DNA of 64,000 nucleotides from the NCBI RefSeq assembly GCF_018691265.1, contig NW_024881321.1, positions 17,642,698-17,706,697 of the forward strand, written 5' to 3'. Within the stretch, counting starts at the first letter, position 1. The number at the start of each line of letters is the position of its first letter. Positions 52,601-64,000 of the stretch are shown in pieces. Source of the DNA: Tyto alba. Lineage: Eukaryota; Chordata; Aves; Strigiformes; Tytonidae. A program made the translations under genes and the position numbers. The notes beneath the pieces were generated by a model that saw only the letters and a program-made list of their open reading frames with translations, was not told the DNA's origin and made no database searches.

Positions 52601-55600
52601 CATGAGACCACGCCACAGGCAAGCAGGCGACCTTCCTTCTCAGAGCTGAGCTGTCCTGTGTATAACCACATCCACCTCCACTCAGGCAATATAACCCATT
52701 CTTTATTCAATCAGACTTGGTTTTGCATGAAGCCACTTCTACCATACTCACTACAGCATGATTCTCTGCAACGAAGGCAGACCACAGGACAGAGAATTAA
52801 TTTCTAATAGTATCAAAAATACTGAACTACCATCTCTACCACTGCCAGAATTTGTGGGTTGTGAAGACAGACACTAATGCTCCTGACACAGGTTTAGCAA
52901 TCACAATCAATGCAATGAGGAAATGAAGATTTACACATTGTCTAAAAGTGAATTCTTAACTGACAGCACAACAAGCAAGCATTTAGCCAAGCCATAGGAA
53001 TGCATCAGTGTTAATGGCACTCCTGCATATGGACATGGTTTTCTAGAGCCCCTCTGTTATCTCCTGAAGGGGGAAAACTGCTCACAGGTTCACAGTTAAG
53101 GTACTAGACTGTGGCTCACTTTCAATTTACAGCTTCAAGGCAGAGAAAGACAATGTAGAGAGATGAAGATCACAAAAGCTTCACAAGAAGCTTTTCCTAT
53201 ATCAGGAGTAATAATTCTTTATATCTCTTCCATTCTCACCCTTTGCTACAAAGTTGTAATGATACTCATGAAATAACACTACGTTTGTCTTCCTTTCCCT
53301 TACCCAAAATAAGGCAGGGATCAATCCTGAGAGGCTTTTACCTCACGCACCAAGCACCTGCAAATGTGATCCCTCCAAGGACAGGGTAGAGGTTAGAAGG
53401 GGAAGTTGCATGAGAGCACCCTGAAAGTGATCCCCCCGGAGGATAGAAGCCACCCCTGCAACAGAACAGCAATTTATATGCTGCAAAACAGAATATAAAT
53501 TAACAGCAAAAATATTTTCTATACAAGTTACTGGGAAGATGACTCCTTTGCATTTCAAACCAAAAGGAAAATACTGAGAAGACTTTCACATATACCTTAG
53601 GCACAATTCAATTAAAGTAAAGTAAATGGGGGGGAAAAAAGTAAAGAGAAAAACAACCTTACCTGAGTAATAATTTTTTCCATTTGAGGCTGAGTCATAT
53701 CTGGAATAGTGGTTTTAAGAAAATCAACAATGTTTTCAAAACTCTCACATCCCATTACAGATGTTTCTTGACTGCTAAGCAAGCTCAGTGCTACTTTAAA
53801 TATGACTTCTGTTCCTTGAAGAAAAATGATGTCTAAAACAGAAAATAATTAAGATATCTTGAAAATGTCAGCTGAAGTAATTGGAAAAATATAAATATTT
53901 GCTGGGATGTTTTTCTTTGTAATCAATCATACTGCATATTTATTCAGTTCAGAAGTGCAATCTGTCTTATTTCAACATGAAGTTAAAGCATATAAAAGCA
54001 TTTTCTTTCATCTTACAGGTGAGAGAGCATTAAAGAAAATATCACATGCTTGTTATGTTTGTAACTGTTATCTGCAGTAAGAATTTCATTACTGTCTATT
54101 GTAGACTACAGATTGTTAACTAATTCCTAACTGGTTTTAAGTGCATCTGTGACTGAGAAGCAATTGGGAAGCGGGTCACAAAACAACATACTGATGTTCT
54201 ACTGTTTTCTACAGGCAGAAGCTAGTCCTTTAAAAAACGATCATGTAGATTCCATGACTGATCATATTATTTTCAAAACCCATAGTAGTGATCACACGGG
54301 CTATAATTTAAGCCCCAAACCTTTACTCTGAAGTATAATTACATGGATGTGAAGGAAAGTCCAGGCTTTGCAGAAGTCAGTAGACACTGACTGCACAGAA
54401 ACTGGAAACTTAAACACAGTAACTAGAAACTCTGTCTCATTAGCAGGAGTGGACTTGCAGTTACTGAGATGAACCCAGCACACAAGCAGTTCAGATAAGC
54501 CTCCTGTGCTGTAGGCCCACGCAACTGAACAATCTCAACTTCTGATCCTGATACCAAGAGTTTATCCCTGGTCCTAATCCAGTATCACAGGGTAGCACCA
54601 GGACACTGGTGAGGCAGCCATCTCACTCACACTGCTTCTAGAAGTCGCCCTTCTCAAGTCTATGATGCACATTCAAGCAGCATAAACATATGATTTATGA
54701 TGAGTAGACATTAACCATCTGTTCCTGGTATGTGACAATAGCCCATAAGACATTGAAGATGCAGGAATCCAAAGCGTTAGGAAGTAAAACAACATAGTGG
54801 CTTCTGAGTTTTAAAATGGGAACATGTCTTGCTCAGCTTATTTACAGAGAAATGAACTCTGATTTTTTCCCCACCCTTAAAAAATTTATTTACTAAATTC
54901 AAAGACCACTAAAGTAAAAAAAAAAAAGAAGAGAACACTTTAGCCTTGAGAAACAAATCAAAAAGAAAAGCAAAACCAAGCAAAACTAAATGCTTGAGTG
55001 TCCTGGAATTCTATAATCCCACTGGGAAAGAGATGTACCAATCATGTGAATACCACTGAAAAACAGATACACCAATCATTTGTTCACCCAGAGAGCAGTC
55101 AGAAAAACTCTGCTGTAACAGGAAAAAAACCTCTGTAATGAAGAAATCACTAGGTCAAAAAAAAAATGAAACCGAAACCCAACCAAACAGCTCCCTCTTC
55201 CCCCCCGCAAACAAATTAAAAACCTAACACATTCCAGTAATAAAACCTGACACAAAAGCCAGGTTGAATTTCTTAAGAAAAAGACAAAAGGTGCCTTATG
55301 AAAACAGAAAAATCAAATAGAAGAAAGGTCTGATTTAAGAGGAAGTACATGACACATGCTCCTAGCTTCCTGGTGCACATCTGAGTACCTGAGGGTTGCT
55401 TTTTTTTTTTTTTTTTTAAGCTGCATTACTGGAGATTTGATTAAACTGACAGTTCTTATTGACAATAATATAATATAAAACCAAGTACTTGATGTGCTGA
55501 TACTGTACACACTACAAGGCAAAATCAACATTTAAGCTTCTGTACTAGACGTTATCTGAAGAGGAGCAAACCATGAAAAAAATATCTAAATGGAATAAAA

Positions 55601-58306
55601 GGCATACTAAGAATAGGAAACTGTTCAATATATACATGAATATCTGAAACAGCCTTTAAGTTCAAGTTTATTTGAATTTTTATTAGAAAGCACTTTAAAA
55701 TCAGTTATCCAGAAACACTTTATTGAAAACCAATGCACTCTCTTTTTTCAATTCACAAGTTCAACGAGATGAACTTTTCTATAGACCTAAACTGAATGCT
55801 TGATGCATAAAATACATTTGCAACAATAAACTTCCTGTTGTTCACACTTCAGAATTCTCTTGGCTAATAACAGCAGACATACTTAATTGCTCAAGTCTGA
55901 TGTTTCAAAGAACACATTTCAGTTTGCCTCTTTGAAAAGGAAAAGGAGGTGACATCCCACCATGAAAAGCATTGCTACTTGCCACCCACAGTTGTTACCC
56001 CTTAATGTCCCCAATATGTAGAAAACTACTCCCTGAGAGTTTCAAAACACAATGGACAACATTGCTCTATTATTGCAGTAGAATAAACTTTCTTACCAAA
56101 TACTCTGGCTACAAATCCTAATGGAAACTGAGATGCGAACAATGTTAGAAACCACGGTGCAGCATAAAGACTGGGACTGATTTCATTTTCTTCAAGATGA
56201 TTATACAGGTCTCTGTGATAATCATGAAGAAGCCTTGAGAGCTGATACATCTGAATCTACAGGGCATGAAGGGGTTTGGGGGGAAGGAAGTAGAGAAAGA
56301 AAAGTTCAGCTTTATTCAGTTTTCCAAAACATTCACATTTCGCTTGAGGGAAATTAACTCCAGTACAGATGGCACTGTAAAATGAAGCTTAATTGTTGCC
56401 TAGGGCCTTCAGTGATATCTACTCACATATAAACAACCCACGCCTAAGAAATTAAAACCAACGCAGTAGTCAATAACAAAGAACAGTTTGAACCTGATTA
56501 ATTAACTATCATTTCAGATTCACAGGCTTGAGGTAAGAAGAGACTATATTAATCTAACTTTATCAACAAACCAGAACTTTCAGTGTTGCAGCAATGAAAG
56601 TAGAAGTGCCTCTTCCAAGTCGTCAAAACTCTCCATTACAGAGCTGAACTATTTCTGGCTAAACTTACACATTTCAGCTTTCATCCTTTTAATCTTGGTC
56701 ATATTTTTGCTGCATTTAAAACTCCTATGTTACAATCAGACAGTTTTCTGTACCCACAGAGTACATTAGATACCGGGGGTCCATAGAGGTGTGCCCCACA
56801 CGTATTTCCCAGCACACCTCCCACACATCAGTGGTCCAGAGAAATTTGAGATACTGATGCAAAAATTGCTGCTATACAACCTGTAAAAGGTTGCAAATCA
56901 AAGTGGTTAAAAGTTGCTATTTGTTGCTAAAAATATCATTCTGTGGCAAATGATTTCCTTACAATTTTGATAGTTTATATTCCACAGTAAATCACTCACA
57001 GCACAGAGCAATGCTTCTCTCAGAAAGCAGATGAGAAGCAGGCATGTATTGATTAGCTGCCAGGTCCAATTTTGCTGTCAGCAGTGCCTTACGCTTAAGG
57101 TGAATCCATTGCTCAATAAGCAAATGACTTATTGGATCCAGCTACTTTCTTACTTTTAGTGGTCATGATTCTTCCCTACTAAAAACTGACTGCACTTTAA
57201 ACTATCAGTCAGCAGTATCTGTAAGCAGACAGATCACTTCTCATTCAGGCAGATTAGCTAGATTTGTGCATGCATTTGAGTCCTTGCTTTAACTGCCAAA
57301 CATATTAATTAAGTACAGTTTGGACAGTGTTGACATAAACCACATCTACATGTGAAATTAGAATAGCATCAGAGAGACAGCAAACCAATTGGATGAGTTC
57401 ATTATGAACTAAGGATCTAGATTACTACTTTTTCCAGACAACAATTAAAAATACAAGTCAAATAAGGTTTCATTAGCCTAAAGAAACATCCAACATTTTT
57501 GTTCTGCAGAACAGAAGCTAATTCTGCATATAAGCTTACTTGTGTTTCAGTACTGTAAATGTAGAAGAATTTGCAAGTGCTCTACTCCTGTTAAAAACCA
57601 AAACAAAGGATTAGGCTTTAGTGAGATCCTCTAAGTCATCCTCAGTAGTCTAGTTTGTCTTGAGCAGACAGAAATTGTACTTTTGTCTAGAACAGGATAA
57701 CTGCTTAGTAGCAAACTGGAGGGAAAGAGAGGTCATTTCATTTAAAGGGCAAAGACTACTACAAGAAGTAAACCTTCTCAGCCTTAAAAAGTATTCTTTG
57801 TAGGATCTTGACAATTAAAGTTTCACATTTATTTAAATCAAAAGGTCAAATCCTGGACATCCGAATGCTCTCAAACCATCAGGTATTATTGAAAGTCTAC
57901 AACTGCAGTATAACATGCAAACACTAAGAGAGGATCTTAAAGGGGCAAAAAAATCCCACAACCATGTATCTACCACACTGTGACCCCCACTGGTTCAAAA
58001 CATATTTGGGGGGGGTGAGGAGGAGGAGCAGGGAATGGGATAAGGAAGAGGCAGAACAATGATCTTTATGGCTTGTTCACCCTTAATTCATCACAACAAA
58101 CTTGTTGTAGAGTACTCACATCCACAGTAAAACACTTTTCTTTATCATTTTTAGAATAAGCACATACAATTTCTTTAACTACAACCTATTCTACTGTTCT
58201 GGACATTTACTAAATAAGGACCTAAAGTGACTGGTCATGAAAAGTGGACCAAAACTCCCCCTCAAGTTTTTATTTAATTTTAAGTGTTTGCTATGCATGG
58301 AGCATG

Positions 58307-58339
<33 letters not shown>

Positions 58340-61044
58340 ACTTTTGTATCTGCCTCTTAGTTTTCTCTTTCTCCACTGTGAATTACAAGTTTTAACTCAG
58401 CAGTGGTATGTCTCTTTATAATATTAGGGATTTATAGTACATTGTTATTTAAGTCCACGGACAGCTGCATGTCAAGGTGAAAGACTTCTCAAACTTTAAA
58501 CCCTGAAGTTCATACGGAACTAAAAGATTTTCTGCCTCCTTCCTAAGCAGCCTTGAGTATCTATAGCTAGCTATTAAAAGACTAATATTTCAAACCACGC
58601 ATCGTTTCATAAGCAAACTAAATGATTAAAAATTCATCTGTTTTCTCTCTGTGTTGAGGGTGTTGGGGTAGAGGACGACGAGAGAGAAGGGGTGCAAATG
58701 ATGAGGCAAGTCAGTGCAACTCAATGTACAAATGGCTGTTAAGAACGCTGACTGGCCACTGGGTGTCACTCTTGATTTGTCTTGGAGTCACAAGAGAAAA
58801 ATCTACATCGAAGTTCTCATGGACTGAAAAAAATAAAATCAGATATATTTTTAAACTCCATCAATACAGATGCAAGCATATCAGGTTTTTGGCATAAGGA
58901 AGAGAGAGGAGTGAGGAAAATAAAAGGAAGAGCAAAACAGCAGAGAAAGCAGAGTTTCCAAACAGGAGATGATGGGGACGTGTGACAGGAAAAGTCTGCA
59001 ATTTCTGAACTTCTCTGTTTGCAAATTAAGAGGTAGAGAGGGGTTCGACAGTAACATTTTAATGAACATCACAACCTCCAAAACAGCTTAAGAAACTTCA
59101 TAAGGCCATGGAGAGCATGAGCAACCTCTGAAAGCTCAAAACTCATTTAAAACTGGTTTGCTTTAGGAGAAGGATTGACTTACTTGTAGCGACATCATGT
59201 CTGGCCTGTATTGTTTACGGAAGCCAAGGTCATACATGAGGAATTTTAGCATTTCAAAGGCCTGTTCTTCACTCATATGTAGAAGCAGGACTCCAGCTAC
59301 AAAGCTTATACCTTGACAATAACCCACTTCTTTGTCCAGCAAAGAGTATGCTTTCAGGAGATTAAAGAGTGATAGCTGTCCTGCTCCCAGGTGGGCAGAA
59401 AAGTAAGGATGCGTAGGGAATGTCCGTCCTACCATAAAGAGAGAACAGTAGTTGATATTCAATTCTTCTCAGAAAAAACCCAGATCCATCTGACAACCAG
59501 CACTTCTCTCTTCCCATATACCATTTCTCTTTGCTTTCATATGCAGGTTGACTTTAGTCAGATCAATCTGTATTATATCACTGATTTCAAACTGTATCCA
59601 TTGAGCTCACTTAATATTCTTGTCTGCACAGAACCTGCAGAATTGACTGCTTGATTTCTCTTTTCAGACAGATGTAGAAATTCTGTTTGAATTATGAATT
59701 CAAACAGCATAACCCAAGAAATCATCTGTTTAGAAGATACTAAGTGGCATATAAAGAATGCATCCTGATGACAGAGTGCCAATATAGCAGCATCTATCTC
59801 CAGCAACAGCTTCCATTAAGATTGGTATGTTTTCACACAGAGAACCACGAGACAAGTAAAAAAAAACCTCCCAGAGACAAACAGACGTACCTAGATCTAC
59901 AAGGATGGCATGCTGTTGAGCAGTCAGTTGTTTCAGAAGTTCTTTGTAAGAGACGTCAGGAGGCTGCTGCTTGTTTGGCAGTCGGTGTCTGACTCGATGT
60001 TGCACAGCCAAAAACTGCCAAATTTCTCCCCGGCGACTTTTTGGTACACCTGCAGGTCAGAGAAAAGAAACCCCAAAAGACCTAAGCAGAGGCTTATTTT
60101 TAGTGCTCTAACACAAGAATTTGCTTTGTCATAATCTTGCACTGTCATAATCTTGGCCGAACCACTCTGGAGGATCCCTTAGAAACAGTCAGCCCCAGAA
60201 ATTGTCCGCTCTATGGTGTATTCACTCGGTAGCCACAGCTGAGTCCCACTAACTAAACATTAGCTATACACTTATGGTAATTACACTGAACAATACATTG
60301 GGCAACTGAGGTACAGACATCACACTTCTTTTGTCACTTCTGAGCTGTTAGCTTCCATAAGGAAAAGATGCACGACCACACACAGAAAGCAGTTCAGCCT
60401 GTTTAGAAAGGCTGAACTAAATTCACCGGGGTAAAATACAGGGAAGTCCACCTCCTCTTCCCTTTTCCAAAGGGCTGCTCATGTCAGTCCATAGGCTTGG
60501 AGAAAGATGTACAAATTATAAAATGCTCAGTTCAAACCTAGAAACATTAATGCTGCAAACCAAAGGAAGGACACAGAACCACTCATACTGAAAAACAGCT
60601 TTTCTCTCAAGTCAGTCAAGCACCTGTGAAAGCATAAACTAAACTAAAATACTACTTTAGGTCTTTCACACGTGTCCCCCTTCGATATCTGATTCTGTAA
60701 ACCAACCTTTAAAAGTCAAATTGTCAACTCTGCTAATAATTACCAGGCAAGTAATTACTTCATGAGACAACAAGTTAGAAGAAGTGTATTGCTGTCATAT
60801 TTCCTTTAGTATCAAAAGGGAACAAAAATAAAACCAAAACCAAACTCTTCAGACTTCATAGTTAAAAGCCATCATACATAAATACCTTCTTTCAAAGTGG
60901 AATGAATATCTTCCATGTCACATCGGATTTTGGCTCTACAGTTCAGTAACTTCTTATCCCAAACATTTATGACGTCTTTCTGACATGTTCCAACTTCATC
61001 ATAGTCCAGTTTTACTTTTCTTGATTGGAGCTCATCTCTGCTTG
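49470..61044 (-). CDS. TBC1D4: TBC1D4 (AS160) Rab GTPase-activating protein, C-terminal part, 7 exons
   Basis: Seven minus-strand exons splice in frame into 428 residues plus a split first codon, ending at a TAA at 49470-49472. The order is a linker ([12 protein letters not shown]), the TBC Rab-GAP domain (from about [12 protein letters not shown] to [10 protein letters not shown]), then a leucine-rich coiled coil to the C terminus. Both catalytic fingers are present: IxxDxxR (ILVDLGR) and YxQ (GYCQG). In the known family the protein stimulates GTP hydrolysis by Rab8/10/14-type GTPases on GLUT4 vesicles and is inhibited by Akt phosphorylation. The PTB domains and Akt sites that would show this lie in exons outside the window. 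TBC1D4 is chosen over its paralogue TBC1D1 because of words such as [27 protein letters not shown] and the closing NPNNK. All joins keep phase and every junction has GT/AG. The full human protein is about 1,300 residues, so roughly the last third is here. No frameshift or premature stop is seen. Confidence 0.96.
49689..51324 (-). other. TBC1D4 last intron, 1,636 bp
   Basis: Phase 0 intron with donor GTAAAT and acceptor TTTGCAG. It contains a (T)14 tract near 49,733-49,746 and purine-rich sequence at 49,900-50,030 and 50,460-50,520. Nothing else recognised. Confidence 0.93.
51325..51501 (-). CDS. TBC1D4: TBC1D4 exon: start of the C-terminal coiled coil
   Basis: 177 bp, exactly 59 codons and in phase at both ends. 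It encodes [20 protein letters not shown], then an acidic stretch ([11 protein letters not shown]) and [20 protein letters not shown]. Leucines at heptad-like spacing suggest a coiled coil. The acceptor is TTTCATGACAG and the donor GTAAAT. The acidic insert is the part I would expect to vary most between species. Confidence 0.96.
51502..53662 (-). other. TBC1D4 intron, 2,161 bp
   Basis: Phase 0 intron with donor GTAAGG and acceptor CATGACAG. No exon or repeat family recognised inside it. Confidence 0.93.
53663..53832 (-). CDS. TBC1D4: TBC1D4 exon: end of the TBC domain
   Basis: 170 bp: AC completing an Asp codon, then 56 codons reading [20 protein letters not shown], through [18 protein letters not shown] to [23 protein letters not shown] is the characteristic closing helix region of TBC1D1/TBC1D4-type Rab-GAP domains. 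The acceptor is preceded by a pyrimidine tract (TTTTCTGTTTTAG) and the donor is GTAAGG. The exon was found by reading the minus strand by eye, because no Met begins it. Confidence 0.95.
53833..56096 (-). other. TBC1D4 intron, 2,264 bp
   Basis: Phase 1 intron with donor GTAAGA. It contains a (T)18 tract at 55400-55417 and A-rich sequence around 54,920-55,200. No exon or repeat family recognised. Confidence 0.93.
56097..56256 (-). CDS. TBC1D4: TBC1D4 exon: TBC domain, second half
   Basis: 160 bp: 53 codons plus one base. It starts [20 protein letters not shown], continues through [20 protein letters not shown] and ends [10 protein letters not shown] plus the first base of an Asp codon. The [10 protein letters not shown] motif is a hallmark of TBC domains. 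The acceptor is CCTGTAG and the donor GTAAGA. The reading frame stays open past the donor into the intron for about 70 bp, but the residues there are unrelated to the family and the donor is strong. Confidence 0.96.
56257..59183 (-). other. TBC1D4 intron, 2,927 bp
   Basis: Phase 0 intron with donor GTAAGT. It contains a pure (A)30 tract at 58307-58336 on the plus strand. Open frames inside it are short and resemble nothing I know. Confidence 0.93.
58307..58336 (+). repeat. Pure (A)30 tract inside a TBC1D4 intron
   Basis: Uninterrupted A run on the plus strand, antisense to the gene (poly-U in the pre-mRNA). Confidence 0.97.
59184..59428 (-). CDS. TBC1D4: TBC1D4 exon: catalytic core of the TBC domain
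   Basis: 245 bp: two bases finishing a Gly codon, then 81 codons starting [20 protein letters not shown]. The first full codon (CGG, 59424-59426) is the arginine finger. The glutamine finger is the Gln of GYCQG (CAA, 59313-59315). Both catalytic residues for the dual-finger GTP hydrolysis mechanism known for TBC proteins are therefore in this one exon. The rest includes [20 protein letters not shown] and [12 protein letters not shown]. The acceptor is ATGGTAG and the donor the near-consensus GTAAGTC. The exon ends on a codon boundary. Confidence 0.97.
59429..59890 (-). other. TBC1D4 intron, 462 bp
   Basis: Phase 1 intron, the shortest in the window. The donor is GTACGT and the acceptor GGTAG. 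It interrupts the Gly codon just before the arginine finger. Nothing else recognised. Confidence 0.93.
59891..60049 (-). CDS. TBC1D4: TBC1D4 exon: start of the TBC domain, through ILVDL
   Basis: 159 bp with split Gly codons at both ends. It encodes [20 protein letters not shown] and continues through [18 protein letters not shown] to HAILVDL. The RGEIW word is the conserved opening motif of TBC domains (the family's R-x-x-x-W region). The I and D of the IxxDxxR arginine-finger motif are the last complete codons here, while the Arg itself is in the next exon. The acceptor is CTGCAG and the donor GTACGT. Confidence 0.96.
60050..60885 (-). other. TBC1D4 intron, 836 bp
   Basis: Lies between two exons that share a split Gly codon (phase 1). 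The donor is GTATTT and the acceptor CCTGCAG. Nothing else recognised inside it. Confidence 0.93.
60886..61044 (-). CDS. TBC1D4: TBC1D4 exon: linker leading into the TBC domain
   Basis: 159 bp. It begins with two bases (CA) that complete an Ala codon from an exon outside the window, then reads [18 protein letters not shown] and on to [13 protein letters not shown], and ends with the first base of a Gly codon. The acceptor is GTCTAG and the donor is GTATTT, the weakest donor of the set. The segment is the charged, helical lead-in to the Rab-GAP domain. The preceding exon, which should encode the RMEKENQKLE-like helix, was looked for up to 64,000 and not found, so that intron is at least 2,956 bp. 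Confidence 0.95.
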
Positions 61045-64000
61045 CTAGACCACAGAACACAAAAGAAAGAGCACATAGAAAACCAGAAAGTTACAAGAGA
61101 CATCAAATTTGCAAAACCCGTTCTAGTTTTATATATATATCTATCTGATAATCTGACTAGGGATAAATATATCACCTACAATTCATCAGTTAAAAACTGA
61201 GGTGGGGCCAGTCTTTTGTCATAAGATGCTGCAGGTAACAATTTAACTTCTATTACTGGGCCATGAATATTGGTAATTCATGAAGTTCATGAAAACATTT
61301 GTTAAGGCTTGGGACAAGAAGAAAAACCCACTCAACACAGTCAACTTCACCACATCTGCTGCTTCTTTCAAGTGCAGAAACACCTTTGATCATTTTTCTT
61401 ATATTGAACATTACAATTGTTTTAGTACAGAAAGTCCCAAATATATGAAGATTTTTACTAGAGAATTAGGCAAGCAAGCTAGGCAAGTCTTCTAAATTGA
61501 AGACTCTCATACTGGTTCCAGTTTTTACATGTCCCTTAAGAGAGTGGTAAGAGCTCTTGACACTGCTACCTGGCATTATCACGCCGTCTAGAAGTAAACA
61601 GAATGAACTAACATGAACCTTATCCAGAAAAGTAGATCTGTGCTGAATCACAGAACTCTTGTTGCTGAAAATTTAAAAGGCATAGGACCACCTGGCACAA
61701 AATATTTATGCCAGAGGACTCTTTCTGAAATAAAATTGAATTGTTACTCTGGAATTTCATGGAGGAGCAGCTTTCATTTTCATTACTGAGAAATCAACTG
61801 TGTTTATTTTATTATACATGATATGCATGCAGAAAAACACTCTAATTCCTTAAAATACTGGTACAAAAAACTGGAATCAAGACCTGAATGTGTCCTAGTT
61901 TAGAGAGATAGGTTTAACTGTCATTGGACTGAATTGTACATTTCACAACATGACCTCTGAAAGCTGCGATTGAATTTATCCCAAATTTGCCTTGATCCAT
62001 GTGCAGTACTTGCTCCTTGCAGGAGACTCCTTACTCTTACACATGTACCCCACGCCCCACCACCATCTCTAGGTGACAGCAAACTCTCACTCATGTTTCT
62101 ATACAACCCGCGAAACAAGACTATCAATTCCTTTGTCTAATCATCTCACTTTGGATAAAGCAAATACTGGGCTAATCCATAGGATCATTGCCTGGCCCAC
62201 TCCAAAAATGTAGGTGATAAATTATTTCCAAAAGCTGTGTGTTACATGTCTGAGACCACATCTATTCAAGACTACAGGGAGCTTTGTCAAAGCAACTATT
62301 GCGTAAGGTGCAGTACCCTTCCATAAAAATTGGAATGTGGTCTCACCACAAGAATTTGCAGTCCAGTTGGGGCAATTTTAAATGCTACTCTATTGCTGTA
62401 CAATTTCATCTGAGAACAGTCACTTTCATAAGCAGTATGTGGCAGATTCAAGACAACAGTAACATATTTCAGCGTGACAATGAACTCCAGGATTAAGCTC
62501 ACAGGTTATCATTCACCCAATGGTATTTTGGCTCTGGAGTTAACCCTAGTGAAAGTCAGAGAGCTTGCCTGTTGATCATACTTGCCCTACCTACTGTGCC
62601 ACCCTTGGTTGATTGCAACCATCCTTGTTAACATTCTTCCTAATCATCGCTAGGTGGTCTGCTACTTTTTGTAGTTCTTATATTTCTAGGTGATCTACTG
62701 GAGAAAGGAGCTTTTAGCTGCTCAGAAAAAAAAAAAAAAAAACAAAAAAAAACAAAAAAAAAAAAAAAAAAACAAAAAAACCACAAGCAAGTTTGTGAAC
62801 TTCACAGAACTCACCTTCTGTCAAACAAAGAATTAATAGTATTCAAGTCTCCTCGACAGCAAAAGGAACAGGAAAAAAGGTTCTATTAATATTTTGTAAA
62901 TAAGAATCAACAAAACATTAACAGAAAACATCTGAAAACAATTCCACAGCAATTACAGTCTTAAACCAGTCATATACAGCTGAATAAATTCACAGGTAGG
63001 AACTTGACTTCAAGTAGAGAAAAGGCTGCATTTCTTTTATTACATTTCCCATTCCTGAGATCTACTTTTAATTGTAGACTAGGATGCCAACCACTGCCCA
63101 AACCAGCGCTTGTTTGGAATGCATCAGTTCTGCATGTGTCCTGTCCATAAAATGGCCCACATTACAGCAGCCCACAGGAAGGAAGCCTAGACACAGGCAT
63201 TAAGACAGCTTACTTTTCATCTCTGAAAATAAGATGATGAATTCCAGCTAAATTCCAGAGCACCGGTTTCACTAGCGATACTTATGAACCTGCATACAAG
63301 AACAGAGACATGCTCCTTAGAGCACAAACCAAAGTGTGGGCTGGCAGATGAGTGCCAGTTTGGAGTCTCCACTGCTGACAGTCCTGTTTTCACCATAAAT
63401 GATCAGGCAGGCAGAACTTACTTTCTACATACTGAATGGAAATAACTTTTAACTGAGTCTTAAGGAACTGAACTGATTTAACAGTTTTCAGTACCTCCAG
63501 TCATGCAGGACAGGCACAGAAAAGAGTTTGTCCCTCAGCAGCTTATACTGCCAGAGGGAATAACATGAAATTAGTCCCTACAGCAGATGTCCATCTTCCC
63601 CAACCCACAACAGTAGACTAATCGTTTGCTAAAACAATAAATGAAGATTTGGGCTGAAGTTAAAACAGACTTCTCTGTAGATGTTCCCTATAAATCTAGG
63701 AGCTTCCACAGAAGTGTATGTCATCTGGGAGACACACTGTAAAGACAGTGCACAGAGAAATATGCTACATGTGTAGGAAATACATGCAAGAATGTATGCT
63801 TGTAGGGACCTGGGAAGGCTTCTGTCCTGCTGTTTTTCTTTCCTCTCCCTGCCTTCTCAGTAAGCACCACTAAAGAAGGAAAAAAGAGTTAACTGACCTT
63901 AACAAGATCATTTTGTTTTGTTTGAAGAATCAGACTACCATATAATGAGGCTACACACCATAGAGGAGATGAGGACCACAATTGCAGAGAGGACATTTGA
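61045..64000 (-). other. TBC1D4 intron, partial, runs off the right edge
   Basis: Noncoding sequence between the exon ending at 61044 and the next upstream exon, which is not in the window. It holds an A-rich low-complexity tract at 62726-62780. I see no further exon, and the few GT/AG-like words (for example near 62,812) do not join to any open frame that resembles the family. Confidence 0.8.
62726..62780 (+). repeat. (AAAAAAAC)n-like A-rich tract inside a TBC1D4 intron
   Basis: A runs interrupted by single C residues over 55 bp. Confidence 0.95.

Noticed and set aside
62812..62835. Possible extra TBC1D4 exon end (GAAG before GTGAGT on the minus strand)
   Set aside because: The sequence before the donor has no open frame resembling the expected RMEKENQKLE-like segment, and an acceptor-like word only 3 bases away leaves no exon.
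1..64000. tRNA genes, CRISPR arrays, bacterial operons, endogenous retroviruses
   Set aside because: No tRNA B-box with a foldable partner, no regularly spaced repeats, no operon structure and no retroviral protein motifs or paired long terminal repeats were found by eye.

Overview
This is a vertebrate nuclear window, most likely from a bird. It holds the last seven coding exons of TBC1D4 (AS160, a Rab GTPase-activating protein) on the minus strand, with introns flanked by standard GT/AG signals. It also holds one decayed CR1 LINE, whose closing motif and 3' end look avian. Interspersed repeats are otherwise sparse, which fits a bird better than a mammal, turtle or crocodile. Species cannot be told from this window.

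Layout. Positions 1 to about 43,790 are AT-rich and gene-poor: no exon, RNA gene or convincing open frame was found. In mammals the region downstream of TBC1D4 leads toward KLF12 across a gene desert, and this flank looks like the same desert. It contains homopolymer tracts, a compound CA/GA microsatellite (24,323-24,362), a MIR-type SINE (28,708-28,870) beside a second SINE tail, a probable fossil palindromic DNA transposon (23,284-23,415), a small CpG-dense patch (12,492-12,852) and several stretches rich in homeodomain, POU and E-box-like words that may be enhancers. A 5'-truncated CR1 lies at about 43,790-44,605. From about 47,050 to 49,469 is the probable TBC1D4 3' untranslated region or its flank. 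The coding exons run from 49,470 (stop codon) up to 61,044. The intron beyond 61,044 continues past the right edge.

The TBC1D4 portion encodes 428 residues plus one split codon: a short linker, the Rab-GAP (TBC) domain with both catalytic fingers, and a C-terminal coiled coil. The phosphotyrosine-binding domains, Akt-site region and promoter lie outside the window to the right. No CRISPR array, operon, integrated virus or unusual new gene system was found. The noteworthy items are structural and regulatory candidates, and they are scored accordingly.
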